Made by a program: the position numbers and the translations under genes. A stretch of 64,000 nucleotides of DNA, from positions 186,001-250,000 of the forward strand of contig VWPU01004883.1 in NCBI GenBank assembly GCA_013398955.1, written 5' to 3'. Below are positions 52,001 through 64,000 of this stretch, piece by piece. The first letter of the stretch is position 1; each line of letters starts with the position of its first letter. This DNA is from Callaeas wilsoni (Eukaryota; Chordata; Aves; Passeriformes; Callaeidae). The notes under the pieces are model-generated. The model was not told the origin of the DNA and searched no databases. It worked only from the letters and a program-made list of their open reading frames with translations.

Positions 52001-53784
52001 TATGAGTAGAGGGATGTGAAAAGCTGTTGACAGCAGTCTGCAAGGGAACTCAGCTGTGGAGCTGCTTTCCCTCTAGATCCATCACAGCCAGAGCTGCTGA
52101 CCTTAAGGTTATTTCCCAAGGAGTCAGGGCTTGCTCGGAGATCAGTCTGTTCAATGTGCAAGGAAAAGTGTGATTAGATATGTGTGAGCTCTTAAGATTA
52201 ATATTACCATGGTGGAGCTGCCTGAGCATTTAAATACAACACTGGGGAATGTAATTTTTTATATAGGTATATATGTTTGCAGACGACTATTAGAATGCAT
52301 GCCAGTGTATTTAAGTGTAGGCATGACTTGATATAGATGGGTGTGAAATAGGAATATCACCTAAATTGGCTCAACAGAACCCACCTGGAGCGTGGTCAGA
52401 GGGATGGCAAAGTGGCCAAACAGGGAGGGAAATGCCTGCTCAGGAGGGAGAACAGACAGTGGGTGGGGGCTGGGGCTTCGTCCTTGGGTGTGCCTACAAC
52501 CATGGAAGTTGTCAGGCTGTTTCCTTCAGGCTCACAGAAGCTGAAATGAAGGAGGGAGCAGTGTTGGAGACATTCCTTAGGATCCTCTTCAGGTGATGGG
52601 GGGAAGGAATAGTGATTGTATGACACGAAATGGTTTCTCCAGTGCTGCCAAGTGGCTGTGCCATGGTGGTTCATAGACAGTAACTTCTACAGCCAAGCAG
52701 TTTGAGGAGTGAATGTCAATGTCTTTTGACTTTCCTGCTTTCTCAAGGTCTCTGACATCTTCTGAGTGTGATGCTTCTGTTGACACTGCTTAGAAGACAG
52801 ATCTGTGTCTGTATCTAGAGATTTTTGTGTGGTCCATTCTCTCAAGCATCCTAGAGAAAAAAACCCACTGGACATGCTGCAAAGCAGACCTGTCGGTCAA
52901 TTCAGCAAGTGTATTCCTCCTAAGCCTACCTTTTCATCCCTCCCATTTTAGTTCCTTGGCTATTTTGTTCAACTTAATGCTCTTTACTGGTGTTTCCTTC
53001 TTCCAGGGGATCAAAAAGATAGTCTGAGTCCTTTAGATATGTGTGGAAGTTAGAGATGATGCCTTTCTATCGATTTACTCAATGATGACTTGAAAACTTG
53101 TATCTGGGCAAGGCTGCTTCTGAAGTATTTATTTCTTCAGGCAGGCAGCTCAAGATAACGTTGAATTCACTGGTTGGAGCAGTTAACTCAAAGCTGTTCA
53201 GAATCCAATAGATTGCCCCATAGCCATTTCTCTTATTGTTTCAGTTTATCCACAAATCTCTCTTACTCTTGTAAAATTGAAATGAAGATGAGACGACTGT
53301 CCCCATCTGAAAAGATTTCAGTGCTGCTTGAAGTCTCCTTGCAGTGGCAGAAAAAACAATTGAGCTTTGAGCTTGAACTGAGAGACAGATAAGATCACCA
53401 GGAGATTTCCACAGCAAATGCAGAATATATTCTTCTCTAATGGATTCTTAGTGCTGCCTGGCAAGTAATTGAATTGCTTGGGTATGAAGGGAGAGGGACT
53501 GGGTTAGGGTTTTTTGGTGTTTGGTGGGTTTTCTTAAAGCTCCCAAAATATGTGACGTTAGGAAGTAAACCGTGGTTTCTCTGCATGACACAAGATGTCT
53601 GTCAGACATAGGAGAAGCTAATTAAAATGTCACAATGTGTACATGAGGGCGATGAGGCAGAAAAGACCGATCACTTCCTTGGTTCTAGGAATTTGTCTGT
53701 GTCCCTGTTTCTATCTACTCACTGTGAAATCCGCAAGTAATTCATGCTCTGGGGGTAGGAATGAGGCCACTGGGTAAATCTGGC

Positions 53785-53801
53785 CTCTCTCTCTCTCTCT
53801 C
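53785..53801 (+). repeat. (CT)n microsatellite, about 8.5 units
   Basis: Seventeen bases of uninterrupted CT dinucleotide. It is short and likely polymorphic. Confidence 0.9.
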
Positions 53802-54220
53802 ACTGGAGTAAAGCAGAAAATAAATTAAATCCATTCTTGCTCTGCAGCAATTACTAAGGCAGTCTCACTCCAGCTGGGCAATAGCAAAGACGCTGGTTCC
53901 TGCTGTCCCATCGTAGCCAACACTGGTACACTCTGCCAGAGGACCAGTGCTAGCAGAGGTTAGCACTGGGGCAACTGGGAGGGTTCCACAGCCAATCTGT
54001 TCCAGTGCACAGCATGTGAGGGGACAGAAGCAAAGCAGCATCCGCCTCTTTCCCATCCTTTTGTTTAAAAGTACGAAGTATGTCCTGGAAAGCCAAGGCA
54101 ATGACAGAGAGAGATAATAACACACCCTTTGGTGTATTCTTTGGAAGCACTAAAATGGCCAAGAGGTGGTCCAAGCCTTACAGCCTGCATCATTGAAAAC
54201 CACTGAACAACAGCAAAAGG

Positions 54221-54236
54221 AAAAAAAAAAAAAAAA
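54221..54236 (+). repeat. A16 homopolymer
   Basis: Sixteen A preceded by CAGCAAAAGG. No retrocopy body is recognised upstream. Confidence 0.9.
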
Positions 54237-54643
54237 GGATGATCATCAGGGAAATTGCTATAATGGTAAGATAATTAGAACGCAGAATGATTAACATTAG
54301 TCAGTGTGCTGCATTGGCAAGGACTGTGCAAGTTGACATAATGGGCCTCTTCCATATCAAGTGTGCAGTTTTTCAGCATTCAGTTTAACACTTTCATGTG
54401 ACTTTAATAGATTTCACAGCTGAGACAAGCATTTGGTGCTCATGTAACATTGCGCAATACCTTTCCTCTCCTGTGGCTACTAGAAGGACCTTCTTGTTTT
54501 CCCTTTTGTGCTTACTGATGCTGAAGGATAAAAGCCACACTCACCATGGAATCCTTCAGCATTGTTTTGAGTGATAGCTAGACATGAATTCCTGAGCATT
54601 TTCTTCCTGTTATGCCTGATGGAAATGAACTTCCCTAGGAAAA

Positions 54644-55462
54644 ATGTCTCTGAAATTTCAGAACATGGTTGTCTTCTTCTCAAGGACAAAATATAGGGAC
54701 TCAGAATATCATATACTGATATTAAAAAAAAAACTTTTATACAGTCTACTTTATAGTAGAGTCAGAAGACCCTCTCTGTTTATCATCTTTAATGCTTGCA
54801 GATTCCTCCTGTGGGCCCTTGGATTTGCCGAAACTGAACTGGTGCAAGAAATTAGCACCATGTTTAATAGCTGGTTTTGTAGCCTGATTGAGTTTGGAGC
54901 AAAACTTGGAATGCAGAATGACCTCAGTGGTCCCCATCCCTACCAATCACTGCAGAGCAGAAAGCATTTGTTCTCCTTGATTACTACCAACCCTACTGGC
55001 TCATGTATGGACCAGGGCATTGGATTTTTTGTTTCCTTCCATTTTCCCAGGATCTGCAGTGGCTTTCCCCTTGCTGTGCTTAGACATGGGCTGGTGTCTG
55101 GTCTTTGTGCTGGGGCACTTCTGGACACCACAAGCTTTCCCCCACCTCTGCACATGCTGAGATCAGGCACGTCCTTCACTGCAGCTGATAAAATCTGGTG
55201 TGCTGTGGCAGAAAATCCCTTGATCTCAGTAGTGCTTTTCTTTTCTCTTGTACCTCTTTACTGTGTAAATAAACAAACCATCTTTTGTTCTGGAAGATGT
55301 TGGAGAGCACGGTGCCCAAGCCCCCCTCTCTGCTCGGTGCACGGCGTGCGGGGCCCTCGGAAAGGAATTGCAGTCACGCAGCTGTGCAGTGAATATGGAG
55401 AGAGTGTTTGGTGTGGTTTGTATTTCGTGGATTATTTTCTCGCTCCTTCTGACCCTACCTGA
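54644..55462 (+). other. Unexplained 272-codon open frame, probably not a gene
   Basis: This is the longest ATG-to-stop frame in the window. The predicted product starts MSLKFQNMVVFFSRTK and is rich in Leu, Phe, Ser and Cys, with hydrophobic stretches (for example NPLISVVLFFSLVPLYC) but no family I recognise. A polyadenylation-type AATAAA at 55268-55273 falls inside the frame. No CpG-rich promoter, conserved start context or clear splice sites are visible, and the frame does not match MAD1. Possible explanations are chance in stop-poor sequence, an intronic noncoding transcript, or a very old unrecognised transposon. I lean to chance. Confidence 0.15.
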
Positions 55463-55559
55463 AATGAAACTCCTGCACTTCATCCTCCTCTGGGCTGGGC
55501 AATCAGCAGCTCCGATCGAGGGCTGTAAGGAGGCAGTGGTCGGGCATACAAAGCAGTCG

Positions 55560-55960
55560 CATTAGGGCTGAGCAACCGGGACTAATGGGGAGCAAGGCTG
55601 GGAGCAGAGACAGAAATATGGCAGAGTAAGATTCATTAGGGATCAGATTCAATAACTGTAAAATGATGAGAAGTTTATGATCAAAGGCTTACTTCAAGCA
55701 TTTTAATGACATAGTCATTTAATCTGTTTAAAGCAGATAGATAAGGAGTTAAGTGAAATCTACAGCAGCTGCCTTTCTGAGCTGTTTATGAACCTGTTCC
55801 AGGCTACAGATCACTGTGAAAGGCACAGGATGGATGCTTGCTGTAGTAATTGAATAGTATATAACGGGCTACCAGGCTTTACAGGCTGATTTACATATGA
55901 GTTCGGTAAAACTTAATGCAAACACTTGTGGTTTGTGTTATTGGTGTGCGTGGTTCCTCA
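55560..55960. promoter_or_regulatory. Candidate intronic enhancer-like block
   Basis: Repeat-free sequence dense in TAAT/ATTA cores, with an AATGAC-ATA-GTCATT inverted repeat (55705-55719), an E-box CAGCTG near 55765, and many short AT-rich words typical of conserved developmental enhancers. It has no reading frame of note and no match to the CR1 family. Conservation is unknown, so this is a candidate only. Confidence 0.25.
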
Positions 55961-58378
55961 GCTATTTTTAATGTGCATGCTACTAGCAAGAGTACAGAAC
56001 GAAGGAAAGAGCAGGGTTATTTAAAAACCTTTCTGTGCCAGGATATTTAATTCCCAGTGGGTGTATCTCCGCTGGAAGGAGCATCAGTATAGGCTGTTGT
56101 GGTGACAGGATTCTGATGGGCTCTGACACTCAAACCACCAGATCATCAACCACAGGAATTATGCTTCTGAAAAAATCCCAGGAGGGTCAAGGGGACACAC
56201 AAAATCTTTCCCATCTTTTCCTTCTACTGTTGCACTTTTGCTACCCTCTGTCTCTCTCGGGGACCCTCCTTGGTTAGTTAGCTTCCTTCCCAGCTTTTCC
56301 TGACAAACACTTTAAAACTCTCGTGTGACAGTTGGTGGCATTTTGCTGCCTGTGCCCACAGAGTACAGCTCAACACTGTCCCTCATTCTCACACGCTTTT
56401 AGCCTCCTGGACACCACAGATTACAACTGGAGTGCTGCATGTAGCTGTGGGCTGCACCTTTTTCTATTTCTCAGGTGTTCACTCTCTCCTTCAAAACTCT
56501 CCCAACGCACACACGGGTTTATAACGGAGCTTACAGCTCCTACATCCCACATGCTCCTTCCTTCCCTTAGATTAAACCCTTGGTCCCGTGCACACACTGC
56601 TGTGGAGAAGCAAGCAGAGGGGGCTCTTTCTCTACTCACAGCTTGAGGCTTGTTGAGCTGCTGGAAGCAAAGTAGTTGCTGCTGCTGCATTGTTTAAGGC
56701 CATGTCACAGCCCCGGCTGCGTGTGATGCAGGCACGGGATCAGAGCTGCCATCGAGCTGGTGGGGAGCAGCGAGAATTTCCCAGGGCTCCAGGCCTTCTT
56801 GTTTTCTACTTATTCAGAAAGTTGCTGTCCCGCAGTGGTATTGATTAGGTTTAAAATAGGGAGGTGATAAATGGAGATTTCAGGTGGTTCTGGTCAATGT
56901 GACTGCAAGGGATGGAGCCGTTTAAATCGAGTCTGGAATATCTTACCTCACCTCATGCTACTTTTCCTAGGAGGGATCTGCTTGCGGCTAAGAGGAACAG
57001 TGTGGTCCCATGGAGGGGCCTTCTCAGCTCTCTTCACCTGTGCTTTGCACAGGAGCCACCTGCATCCTCTTCCTCCAGCTCCTCTCCTCCACGCTAACTC
57101 CCTTTCTGCTGGGGTGTTTGGGATGCCTGTCACAGCTGCTCAAGGGCTGCTGCACGTCTGAGACACCAGCCAAGGCTGAAGGTTACAAATCCCTTGCAGC
57201 ATCCCCTGGCAGCCGGGTTATAGATCAGGGTTTAAGCAACCTTGGGTCCACTGTCAATCTGCATGTTCCCATTTCCTGAAAGAGAATTAGAAAATATTTT
57301 TCTGGTTTGAAAATAAGTAAAATTTGTCTTTTAAAATGCTGGCACTAGCAGACAAATCTCTCATTACTCCACTCCCCTGTGTCCCTGTGTTTTTTCAGCT
57401 ACTGTTCTTTCTCAAGAGCTGAGAGACTGAGCACTTGAGAGTTCACTTGTAGAAAGTAATATACAAAAAACTGGATTTTAATTCATGTTCTGCCTTCAAG
57501 TACCTTGTTCTTTGAGGGTGCCTGTTTCACTCTATTTACGCATGACTATTTCAGTGGTGATAATGCTCTGGACTAGCAGCAGCTGCCCCGATGAGAACTG
57601 GCAGTGCAGCACAGTGACTTACCCACAATAAGAGTGGTTTTCCACCCCCGACTCTGTGTCAGGAACCCTGGAACAAGTTTGTAATCTCCTGAATGCAAAG
57701 GTTGTCTGGTCTCCGTGGTAGCACAAAACCCATCCCTGACGGAAGCTCAAATTAGCAATAAGGTTGTTGTAAGCAAAAAACTCAGGACTCAGGCTCTCTT
57801 CTTGACAATATTTATAAATATTTGGTCAATTAAGCTTATGTCTGGAAAAGTAAAACCTCCCACATAAATGTTCATGGGAGCAGAGGCAGGAGGGAAAGCT
57901 CAGAAGCAGCGAGAGGAAGATGGTGCCACAGCAGAGTTGGGGATGTGGCTGGGTTATTGGCAGTGGACAGGTCTGGCAGGCAGGAGGTGATGCCACTTCC
58001 AGCTCTGGTGTGGGTGTGACTTCTGTGGGATCTGTAGATAATATCCCTGAAACTTGGTCCCTTGTGCTAGAAAGGAGATGCTCAGGCCCTTGGCCGTAGC
58101 AGTCCCTGTTGGCACAGTGTGGTTTGGAGCTCACAGAGGGAGAGGGAAACAATTCTGCATTTTTGAGCATCTTTTACACCTGTCCAAATTTACCAGGTTT
58201 CGTCCACTGTCAGATTCTGGTGCAGTTAAGTTTGCCTGGAGCAGCTCTGGACTTCTTTGGGCACACCTGGCTGATCTTCACAGAGGTTACATGGACTGCC
58301 CAGCCTGGTAACCCAAAATTTGCTGACCATCTCACCTGGCAGAGCAGCACTCCTTGTTCTTTGCCTGGTAGTATTCAA

Positions 58379-58391
58379 TTTTTTTTTTTTT
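58379..58391 (+). repeat. T13 homopolymer
   Basis: Thirteen T followed by CCATAGGAG. This resembles a weak acceptor, but the sequence after it is closed by a stop within a few codons and has no MAD1 match, so I do not call an exon. Confidence 0.85.
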
Positions 58392-59954
58392 CCATAGGAG
58401 ACTATCTCACTTAACAGCTTTTGAGAGAGGCAAACACATTTCTGTGTGGTTTAACTTAATATACAGGCTGCAGAGCTGAAGTGAAGGCACTGATCAGTTC
58501 TTACAGTTGAGATAACATTCAGAAAACAAATTAGAGTTTGCGGTTGGTACGGATCCAGGCAGAATTCATAAAATTGAATAGTATTTTCAAGTTGAATGTG
58601 GACAAGCTTATTATGGGTCCAGAGAAACTAGGCATGAATTGAGGAATTAGAGATATTTGTGATTTTTTTTTTTTCTTATTAGGATAGAGAGGCAACCATG
58701 TTATGGTCTCCTGTAGGGCTTTTGTAATGTGGGGTAGAATTGCTGGCAGTGCAAGGGGGTAGTTGGAAGGAACAAAGCCTGGGAGTAGTGGGCTGGGTTT
58801 TATCTGTTGCAGAAGACCAGTGTGTGCAGCTGGCTGCTGAAGCTGGCTTTCCCAGTGTGGCAGCTCATGATGTTTCAGGTCTTCCCTGAGGGCAGAACCA
58901 TAAATTTTTATCAGTCTGAAATTGTGCTTGAGGCACATGAAGAACCACAGTCATGTTGTTGTTAGTGTGACACCTGCATGCTGGGGCAGAAATAATATGG
59001 GATTACAGGGGGAAATCGTGCTTTTTTAAGGTGTTTGCTTCCCTGCTCCCCTTCCACTCTGCAATCCTTCAGATGCCTCCCCAAAAGTGCTCAAGACTCG
59101 ATGTCAGGTGCTGCCCTCAGAGGGCAGCTGTGGGAGATGGGTGGGGTGCAGGCAGCAGCATGTTGGGTGGAAATGGGAGAAACAGGTGGTTAAAGCTCTG
59201 GCTTTAATGGAGGTGAACACGTGTGCAGAATGGTTATTTTACAAAGAATGTGTACACATGTGGTCAGGAGTGATGCAGATAGAGGGGTGTTTGTGTTTTG
59301 TGACTCGTAGAGCTTTCACATCTCAGTTCATCTTTGTTTCTCTCTTCATCATCTCCCTGAAAAGTAGTTCCTAAATTGACTTTACTCCCTTTAAATCAGG
59401 ATGGAGACTCCCTAATGTAAAGCCTAGGGATCAAGAAAGATGGCAGGTGATAAATCTGTTTCCATTCTCTGATTTTTTGCCCTCTTAATCACCAAATAAC
59501 CCTTGTAATTTTCCAATGAGCTGGATTACATCTGTATGGATCAGCATCTGCATGTTCAAGTTGTTGTTATGACTGTGAAAAAAGACATTTCCTTTAGGGA
59601 AAAAGGGCACAATCTCAGTGGCTGGGTCTTAAGTGTCATTCTGATTTTCCATCACCTGAGGATTTGAGTAGCTCTGCCACTCTGGAATATTGAAATGAAC
59701 ATAGATTTGAAAGTATTTTTATATTTAGAGGCATTGATTCTAATATAATTTCTCTACAAATTAAAACTCTCCTTGAAAAAGATTAAACTGTCAGTGATAA
59801 CATCTAAGTTCTTGTTATGTCTAAGAGGAATAAATGCTGAAGTTACAGAATTGTCTGGAGGCTTATAAAGTAAGAGGGGGAATTAATGATATGAGAGAGA
59901 ATGGATAAAAGTATTGGTTAACACTTTTTTTGAATTGGAGGAAGTGGAATGAGT

Positions 59955-61150
59955 TGAATTAAGAGGTTTATGGCCAAAAAGAATATCCATTAGTCTGATA
60001 TTACACAAAAATACAGTTTTAAGAGAAAACTGCCCAGTGACTTGTGGTTGCTCCATAGACTCTTTTTAATAAGATATCAAATATTGATTTAAAGACACTA
60101 AGCAATAGACAATGTATTGGTTTCCCTGGTTAGCCTTCCCTATTAAAAATATATATTATTTCCATTTCATTGGCTTCACCGTGAAGTGATGCTATCGGGT
60201 TCTCTCTATGCTTTTGTTTGCTACATTAAAGAACCATTTAGTGTCAGATTTCCACCGAAAACCCAGATCAAATTGCTTCTGCCTTCTCCATAGCAAACTA
60301 AATGATTTGATTTCCATCAGTTTCTCAGTGGAAGATGTGTTTTTTCAGACCATGAATCATTCATGGAAATATTCTCACCACTTTCCTTAATTTTCAACAA
60401 CACCCTTAGGCCTGCACACCTCACCTGGGTGTGTTATCACTGTAGGGGTCTCATCAGTGCTGCCTTCAGGGACAATGTTGTTTCTATAGTCCTTCCTACT
60501 CAATGATACGTAAAGATCCTGGCAGTTCCTTAGATTTTTTTTCCTCCCCACAGCATTAAATTAGAGGTAACCCATAGTTATTAACTGTGGCCTCCTCACA
60601 GACACTGCCTTCCAGAGAGTGCCTGCTGTGTTGTGTACCTGAGACTGTTCTGCTCTCTGGGATCTCTCATGGTGCATTTGAATTCATAGAGAATGAATGG
60701 GCCCGGCACAATCAGATTTCTAAACTATCTTTGTGGGCTTTATTGTTTGCTACAATTCTGCCTTTGTGTTATCTGCATATTTTAGCAAGGTTTTATTATT
60801 TTCTTATGTATCTTAGAGAATGTGTGCTGCATACGATCGGCCGAAGAAGCAATTCTTGTTGGAAGTAACAGGGAAATGTCACTATTAGTTCATCAGCTTT
60901 TGGGCCATTTGAAAACTGCCATAGTCTGATTTTGCATCATGCTGGTTTTAAAAGAAAATGCGATTTTGATACCGAGGCAAATATATTACAGAATTCCTAT
61001 TCTGTTATGTCAACACAGTTATCTTAGTTAACTAGACTTGAAATCTCTTCACGTCTGTTTCACAAGACCTGTTTTCCATGAAATTGTGTTACTTGCTTTT
61101 TCTGATCTTTTCTTCTAATGGAGTTATGTATCAGCCCTGTCTTGTGAGTT
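59955..61150 (-). mobile_element. Ancient CR1 LINE, about 1.2 kb, antisense
   Basis: Long ordered similarity to the reverse complement of an old amniote CR1: TCCATTAGTCTGATATTACA, AAATATTGATTTAAAGACAC, GGTTAGCCTTCCCTATTAAA, TGCTACATTAAAGAACCATT, GTAGGGGTCTCATCAGTGCT, CTTTGTGTTATCTGCATATT, CATCAGCTTTTGGGCCATTT, GGCAAATATATTACAGAATT, CACAAGACCTGTTTTCCATG and TATGTATCAGCCCTGTCTTG. The sixth block (near 60762-60781) is the reverse complement of the reverse-transcriptase 'FADDTK' coding segment, so this copy spans part of the polymerase and the whole 3' region. It is heavily mutated and non-coding. The same family is widespread in turtles and crocodiles, suggesting insertion long before modern birds. 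Edges are approximate. Confidence 0.8.
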
Positions 61151-64000
61151 AAGGAGATTCAGTTTGCTGCATTCTGGAAGCTTCATGAAAAGCGAACAAG
61201 GCAGCAGATAACTCGATCGGTATGAGGCGAGCTGGTTAATCTCATTTTTCAGTCTTCACAGTCTATTCACCAGCCAGTGCTGTCTCATTCCGACTGCAGT
61301 AAAACGTGCAGATCAATACTGCCAATGGGTGATTAGCAATTTGCAAACTCCAGTAAGTGAATGCATCCGAGTCAAGGTTTGAAGTTGGAGAAGAAAGTGG
61401 AGGAGGAGTGATTGAGTGGGCTGAAATAATGAAAATGGATATTTCCTCTCAAGTGAAATGTAAGCATAGTTGAGCTCTGTTAAGCAAGATGATGGCAGAG
61501 ATTTGTACTCCTTTCACTGTGATTACAGAAAATAATTTTTTTTTTTCTGAAATCACTGACATCAAATGTGCTTTTCCTTTATCACCCCTCTTGATCTTTT
61601 TTTTCTTCCGCTGTTGACCTGCTGGAGGATAAAAATGTCTAAATTTATGCAACCGAGATTTTTATCGTTGTTCTTAAGGCCACTTCTTGCTTGTTCAGTC
61701 AGATGAATTCCAAGGTGTTTGTCTACTACTCAGTCTCAGTTTCAGGCAGAAACTCTCTGGTTTCTGTCATTATATTCCATACCAAAGACAGTTTTGGGGT
61801 TCTGCTCATGAAAATAACTTGGAATAAATGCCTTTAGCTCCCTTGGGGACCTTGCATACCACCACAGAGTGCAGCTGAAGTAGCAGTAATTTTAAGGTAT
61901 TAAAACTGCATTGAAACAAAAACAGTCACTGAAATATGGAAAAGGACCACGTAATTCCTACAAGGAAGGAAAATTGCATTCTCCCTAGCAAATATGGTCT
62001 GATCCCTGAAAGTCAGGGTGATTTTGTGCTTAAAGATGCCATCTGAAAATCTGTGGTTAGAGAAGTACAGGAAGGCTCTCTTTCAGGTTAGCTCAAATGA
62101 AGTTGTAAAGATGCCTTCTCAACTGCAGCCAGGCTGTGTTTCCAAGTTATGCATGTGTTGTCTAATTAAAACTTAAAGGGAAAGAAGTAACCACAGCAGT
62201 GTGGTAGCTGTAGTGTAAGGCTGAGCTGTCCTCTCCTCCCTGGATTGTTACACAAAGACTGGAGAACAGGTTCTCACATAGAGAAACACCAGAGAAATAG
62301 AATTTTCCCCTCATTCACCATTTGCTTTCATAAAAATTCTGTGATATATATTGGCAATGAGGAAAGTGATGATAAAAATCAAAGCCTGAGTTGTATACAG
62401 CAGGAAGTACTGGGTTTTGAAGGAGGTTTTGTAGGGTCTTAACAGTTTAGAGATGGACCTGGCAGTCATAATTCTGGAAAAACCTGGCAGTAAAATTTAA
62501 AATCATTGTCCCTTCTCATCTCTGTGCAAAATGTGCTGGTTGCTCTCCAGTCCATTAGCACAGTGACGTAAAACTGGTGAAATAAAATCAAACTGGAGAC
62601 AGGACAGTTGTATTTCAGACCATTAAGTCATGCACTGTTTTTCAGACAGTTTTGTGTCTACTAAATATATTTCAAGGTAAATTCAAATTGGGCTTGGCTC
62701 CTGAATAAGGAGCATGTATTGTTGGGGATGAAGTGATGTAAGTCAGGTTTAGCATGTTTGACAGAGACATTTTGCTAATGGGTTGGTGATCCCAGTGTGA
62801 CTTTTTAAAGCATTTTCCCATTTCTTTGGTTCAAAGTTCCTTTACTGGAAAAGACATGAATAGTAATTGAAGCTTTGCAGGCAACCAAGAAGTATTTTCC
62901 CTCAGGGAAAGCCAAGAAGGTGTATTTAAGCAGATGGTTGTGCTGATGGAAGTCCCCATGTGAACAGTCTCACCCAGCACGTGGGGTATGAAATGTTGGG
63001 GGATGTAGTTTATGTCACCTACAGAGATGCAGCTGAAATTGTGAAACCTGCTCTCTTGCCAGAGGTGTTTTTCTCTTTGTCATAGGAATAGAAGGGTTTA
63101 AACTGAAATTTTGCTCCATTGCCAAGGCTCAGGTGGATTCCTTGTGCCATCTGTGGATGGCTGCTCCTTCTCTCCCCCTCCGCTTTGTCTTACCCTGATG
63201 TTAGAGCTTGAAATTCCCCTACACAGCCCAGGAGTTTATTCCTGTGTGGAGACTGTCTGGGTCTCATCAGTGCAATGGGTAAAGCACAACCAAGTTACCA
63301 GCTCTTGCTTTCTCAGTCCATATGTAACTAGTGAGGGTATTGATTTAGTTTTGATGTGATGTAGTTTATAAATATGCATGAGGATTTAGGGTTATTTAAC
63401 TGTGCTTTTTAATTCTCCTTGCATTGCTGACTCTTCTAGTCGAGGGTTTCTTTGTATGCACAGCAACCTCTTCCATGACAGCCCTGTTCTCACTGCCTGG
63501 GACATCTCTAATGTTTGTTAATCCCAAGTCTGTAGAAACTCTTAATATTCAAGGAATAAAAGCAGAGAAAGCGATGCCCTTCTGCATAGGGACCAGGGGA
63601 GCAGAGTCCAGCTCCCCAAGGAGCTGGGTGAGGAAACCTGGGGCAAAAAGGTAATCAACACAAGGTGGGGAGAAGGAAGGAGATGGAGGAGACCTTTTTC
63701 ATGCTCCTGGAGAAGGGGAAAAGAGCTCTTTTCATCAGGGATCCTACAACTTGCTTCAATTAAAAAAAAATTAACCTGATCAAATGGTGAAAAGAGAGGG
63801 AAAACCAAACATTTGTCTATTTGCCCTGAGGAGATAGAAGAGAATGTACCATCTGAATCGATATTTGGATGTTTGAGACACTCAGGTCTCTTACTTGAGA
63901 AAGAGCAGAGCAAACAGAAGAGGGTTCTGCCCGCTCAACACATCTGAGGGAACCTGCAGTGACTCCTGATGGTGAATAATGCAGGTAGCTGCATGGATAA

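Larger units (their letters stand above)
42641..64000 (+). other. MAD1L1: MAD1L1 intron, 5' part (continues beyond window)
   Basis: At least 21,360 bp. No sequence encoding the MAD2-interaction motif region was found, so the next exon lies further on. Contents: a 26-bp tandem duplication (43525-43576), a CR1 end (45189-45396), an inverted repeat beside an octamer site (48768-48805), a 25-bp palindrome (49044-49068), short homopolymers and a CT repeat, a 272-codon open frame of unknown meaning (54644-55462), a TAAT-rich block (55560-55960), an ancient CR1 (59955-61150) and another enhancer-like block (61170-61440). From 61440 to 64000 I see nothing identifiable. Confidence 0.85.

Noticed and set aside
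53500..53535. Telomere-like GGGTTAGGG
   Set aside because: A single short occurrence followed by unrelated G/T-rich sequence; no array.
60571..60589. Near-palindrome CCATAGTTATTAACTGTGG
   Set aside because: It has one mismatch and lies inside the ancient CR1, so it is likely chance decay.
42641..64000. Search for the next MAD1 exon carrying the MAD2-interaction motif
   Set aside because: No frame resembling GDYDQ...VLHMSLNP was found; the exon is taken to lie beyond the window.
1..64000. Novel multi-gene system, biosynthetic cluster, phage or CRISPR locus
   Set aside because: The window is vertebrate intron with three exons; no gene-dense region, operon or repeat-spacer array is present.

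Overview
This window looks like the inside of one large vertebrate gene, most likely in a bird. Three short coding exons on the + strand (16161-16217, 33460-33548, 42550-42640) have good splice signals and compatible phases. Together they make 79 codons of coiled coil, which I recognise as part of MAD1 (MAD1L1), the spindle-assembly-checkpoint protein that carries MAD2. Compared with the human protein from memory, order, length and exon joins agree without a gap, and about two thirds of residues are identical. The segment corresponds to roughly human residues 450-530, ending in the first leucine zipper just before the MAD2-interaction motif. The exon with that motif is not visible and should lie beyond position 64000.

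Layout: 1-16160 is the 3' part of an upstream intron; 16218-33459 (17,242 bp) and 33549-42549 (9,001 bp) are complete introns; 42641-64000 is the 5' part of the next intron. More than 99% of the window is intronic. I see no second convincing protein-coding gene, CpG-island promoter, tRNA, rRNA or CRISPR array, and nothing prokaryotic.

Repeats are sparse and dominated by CR1 LINE pieces. Fairly recent bird-type CR1 3' ends lie at 12573-12830 (-), 38519-38638 (+), 39500-39878 (+) and 45189-45396 (-). Much older CR1 remnants lie at 21135-21650 (-), 41040-42290 (+, with an internal loss) and 59955-61150 (-). A MIR-like SINE remnant lies at 8700-8812. The CR1 dominance and absence of Alu or L1 suggest a bird; a small LTR-like fragment at 14190-14240 hints at a songbird, but weakly.

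I did not find a previously undescribed system. The best leads are TAAT-rich intronic blocks that look like candidate enhancers (11600-11960, 18890-19160, 55560-55960, 61170-61440), an unexplained 272-codon open frame (54644-55462), two notable inverted repeats (48768-48805 and 49044-49068), and the ancient CR1 copies. All of these need alignment to other bird genomes to judge.
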